Source: Saprospiraceae bacterium
GTDB lineage: Bacteria; Bacteroidota; Bacteroidia; Chitinophagales; Saprospiraceae
Length of the DNA: 64,000 nucleotides
NCBI GenBank assembly: GCA_027488935.1
Contig: JAIYAP010000071.1
Location: forward strand, 177,148 to 241,147
Direction: 5' to 3'
Shown: in pieces, positions 63,907 to 64,000 of the stretch
How the letters are laid out: each line of letters begins with the position of its first letter
How positions within the stretch are numbered: the stretch's first letter is position 1
Position numbers and translations under genes: made by a program
Notes under the pieces: generated by a model
What the model was told of the DNA's origin: nothing
The model's database searches: none
Seen by the model: the letters and a program-made list of their open reading frames with translations, nothing else

Positions 63907-64000
63907 CTACAAATGTTCGACTTCTCCGAAGTCGTGAGCGGGTTCGGACATTGTATCTTTTCTACAAATGTTCGACCTCTCGCGAGGTCGTCGCGTTGCC
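63907..64000. repeat. Direct repeat pair with covarying hairpins, continuing past the window
   Basis: Two copies 55 bases apart begin ctacaaatgttcgac. Each contains a 7-bp hairpin: cgacttc/gaagtcg at 63918-63934 and cgacctc/gaggtcg at 63973-63990. The stem base that differs has changed on both sides (T-A to C-G). The second copy runs to the window edge, so more copies may follow. Confidence 0.8.

Overview
The window looks like the chromosome of a member of the Bacteroidota, probably a Saprospiria-like environmental lineage (the class is an inference). The evidence: two type 9 secretion (T9SS) C-terminal sorting domains; two sigma/FecR/TonB-receptor triads of the Bacteroidota type; promoters matching TTTG-N19-TAnnTTTG; a Rho factor with a long Pro/Arg/Asn-rich N-terminal insertion; and BshA, Omp28 and DUF1800/DUF1501 proteins. 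I found no rRNA, tRNA, CRISPR array, transposase or prophage.

Layout. 1-5.9 kb: the 3' part of a giant secreted adhesin-like protein with a 306-bp tandem repeat and a gliding-type C-terminal domain. 5.9-10.3 kb: sigma factor, FecR and TonB-dependent receptor. 10.4-12.4 kb: M13 peptidase lipoprotein. 12.5-22.1 kb: surface-glycan locus. A receiver protein is translationally coupled to a priming sugar transferase, followed by two family 2 glycosyltransferases, an acyltransferase-3, two SGNH proteins and an MBOAT; a further glycosyltransferase is divergent. The locus has a long untranslated leader. 22.1-26.6 kb: sugar transporter, nucleotidyltransferase, Old Yellow Enzyme, NTF2-like protein and HxlR regulator, interrupted by three large palindromes of one modular repeat family. 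26.6-36.1 kb: housekeeping genes (LytTR regulator, hemC, bshA, nadB, SPFH protein, rho, serS). 36.3-47.4 kb: membrane zinc peptidase, SNF2 helicase with two SWIM motifs, nadA, folC, GT4, carotenoid hydroxylase-like protein, MltA and an LpxL-like acyltransferase. 47.4-51.7 kb: a second sigma/FecR/receptor triad. 51.8-55.2 kb: DUF1800-DUF1501 pair. 55.2-64 kb: MRJP-like protein, SDR, TetR regulator, HD protein, DUF937, DUF6029-like barrel, Omp28 lipoprotein and acyl-CoA dehydrogenase. The window ends in a hairpin-bearing direct repeat.

How the genes fit together. The two triads are read as separate signal-responsive uptake systems. Neither has a SusD partner, so glycan import is not implied. 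The glycan locus has the parts for priming, elongation and O-acylation of an envelope or exopolysaccharide, but no flippase, polymerase or exporter in the window. nadB and nadA together make quinolinate for NAD. HxlR, NTF2-like protein and Old Yellow Enzyme look like an electrophile/quinone-response module. The most unusual non-genic content is the modular palindrome family at 24.4, 25.7 and 26.6 kb, one copy of which supplies the stop codons of two convergent genes, and the covarying repeat pair at 63.9 kb.
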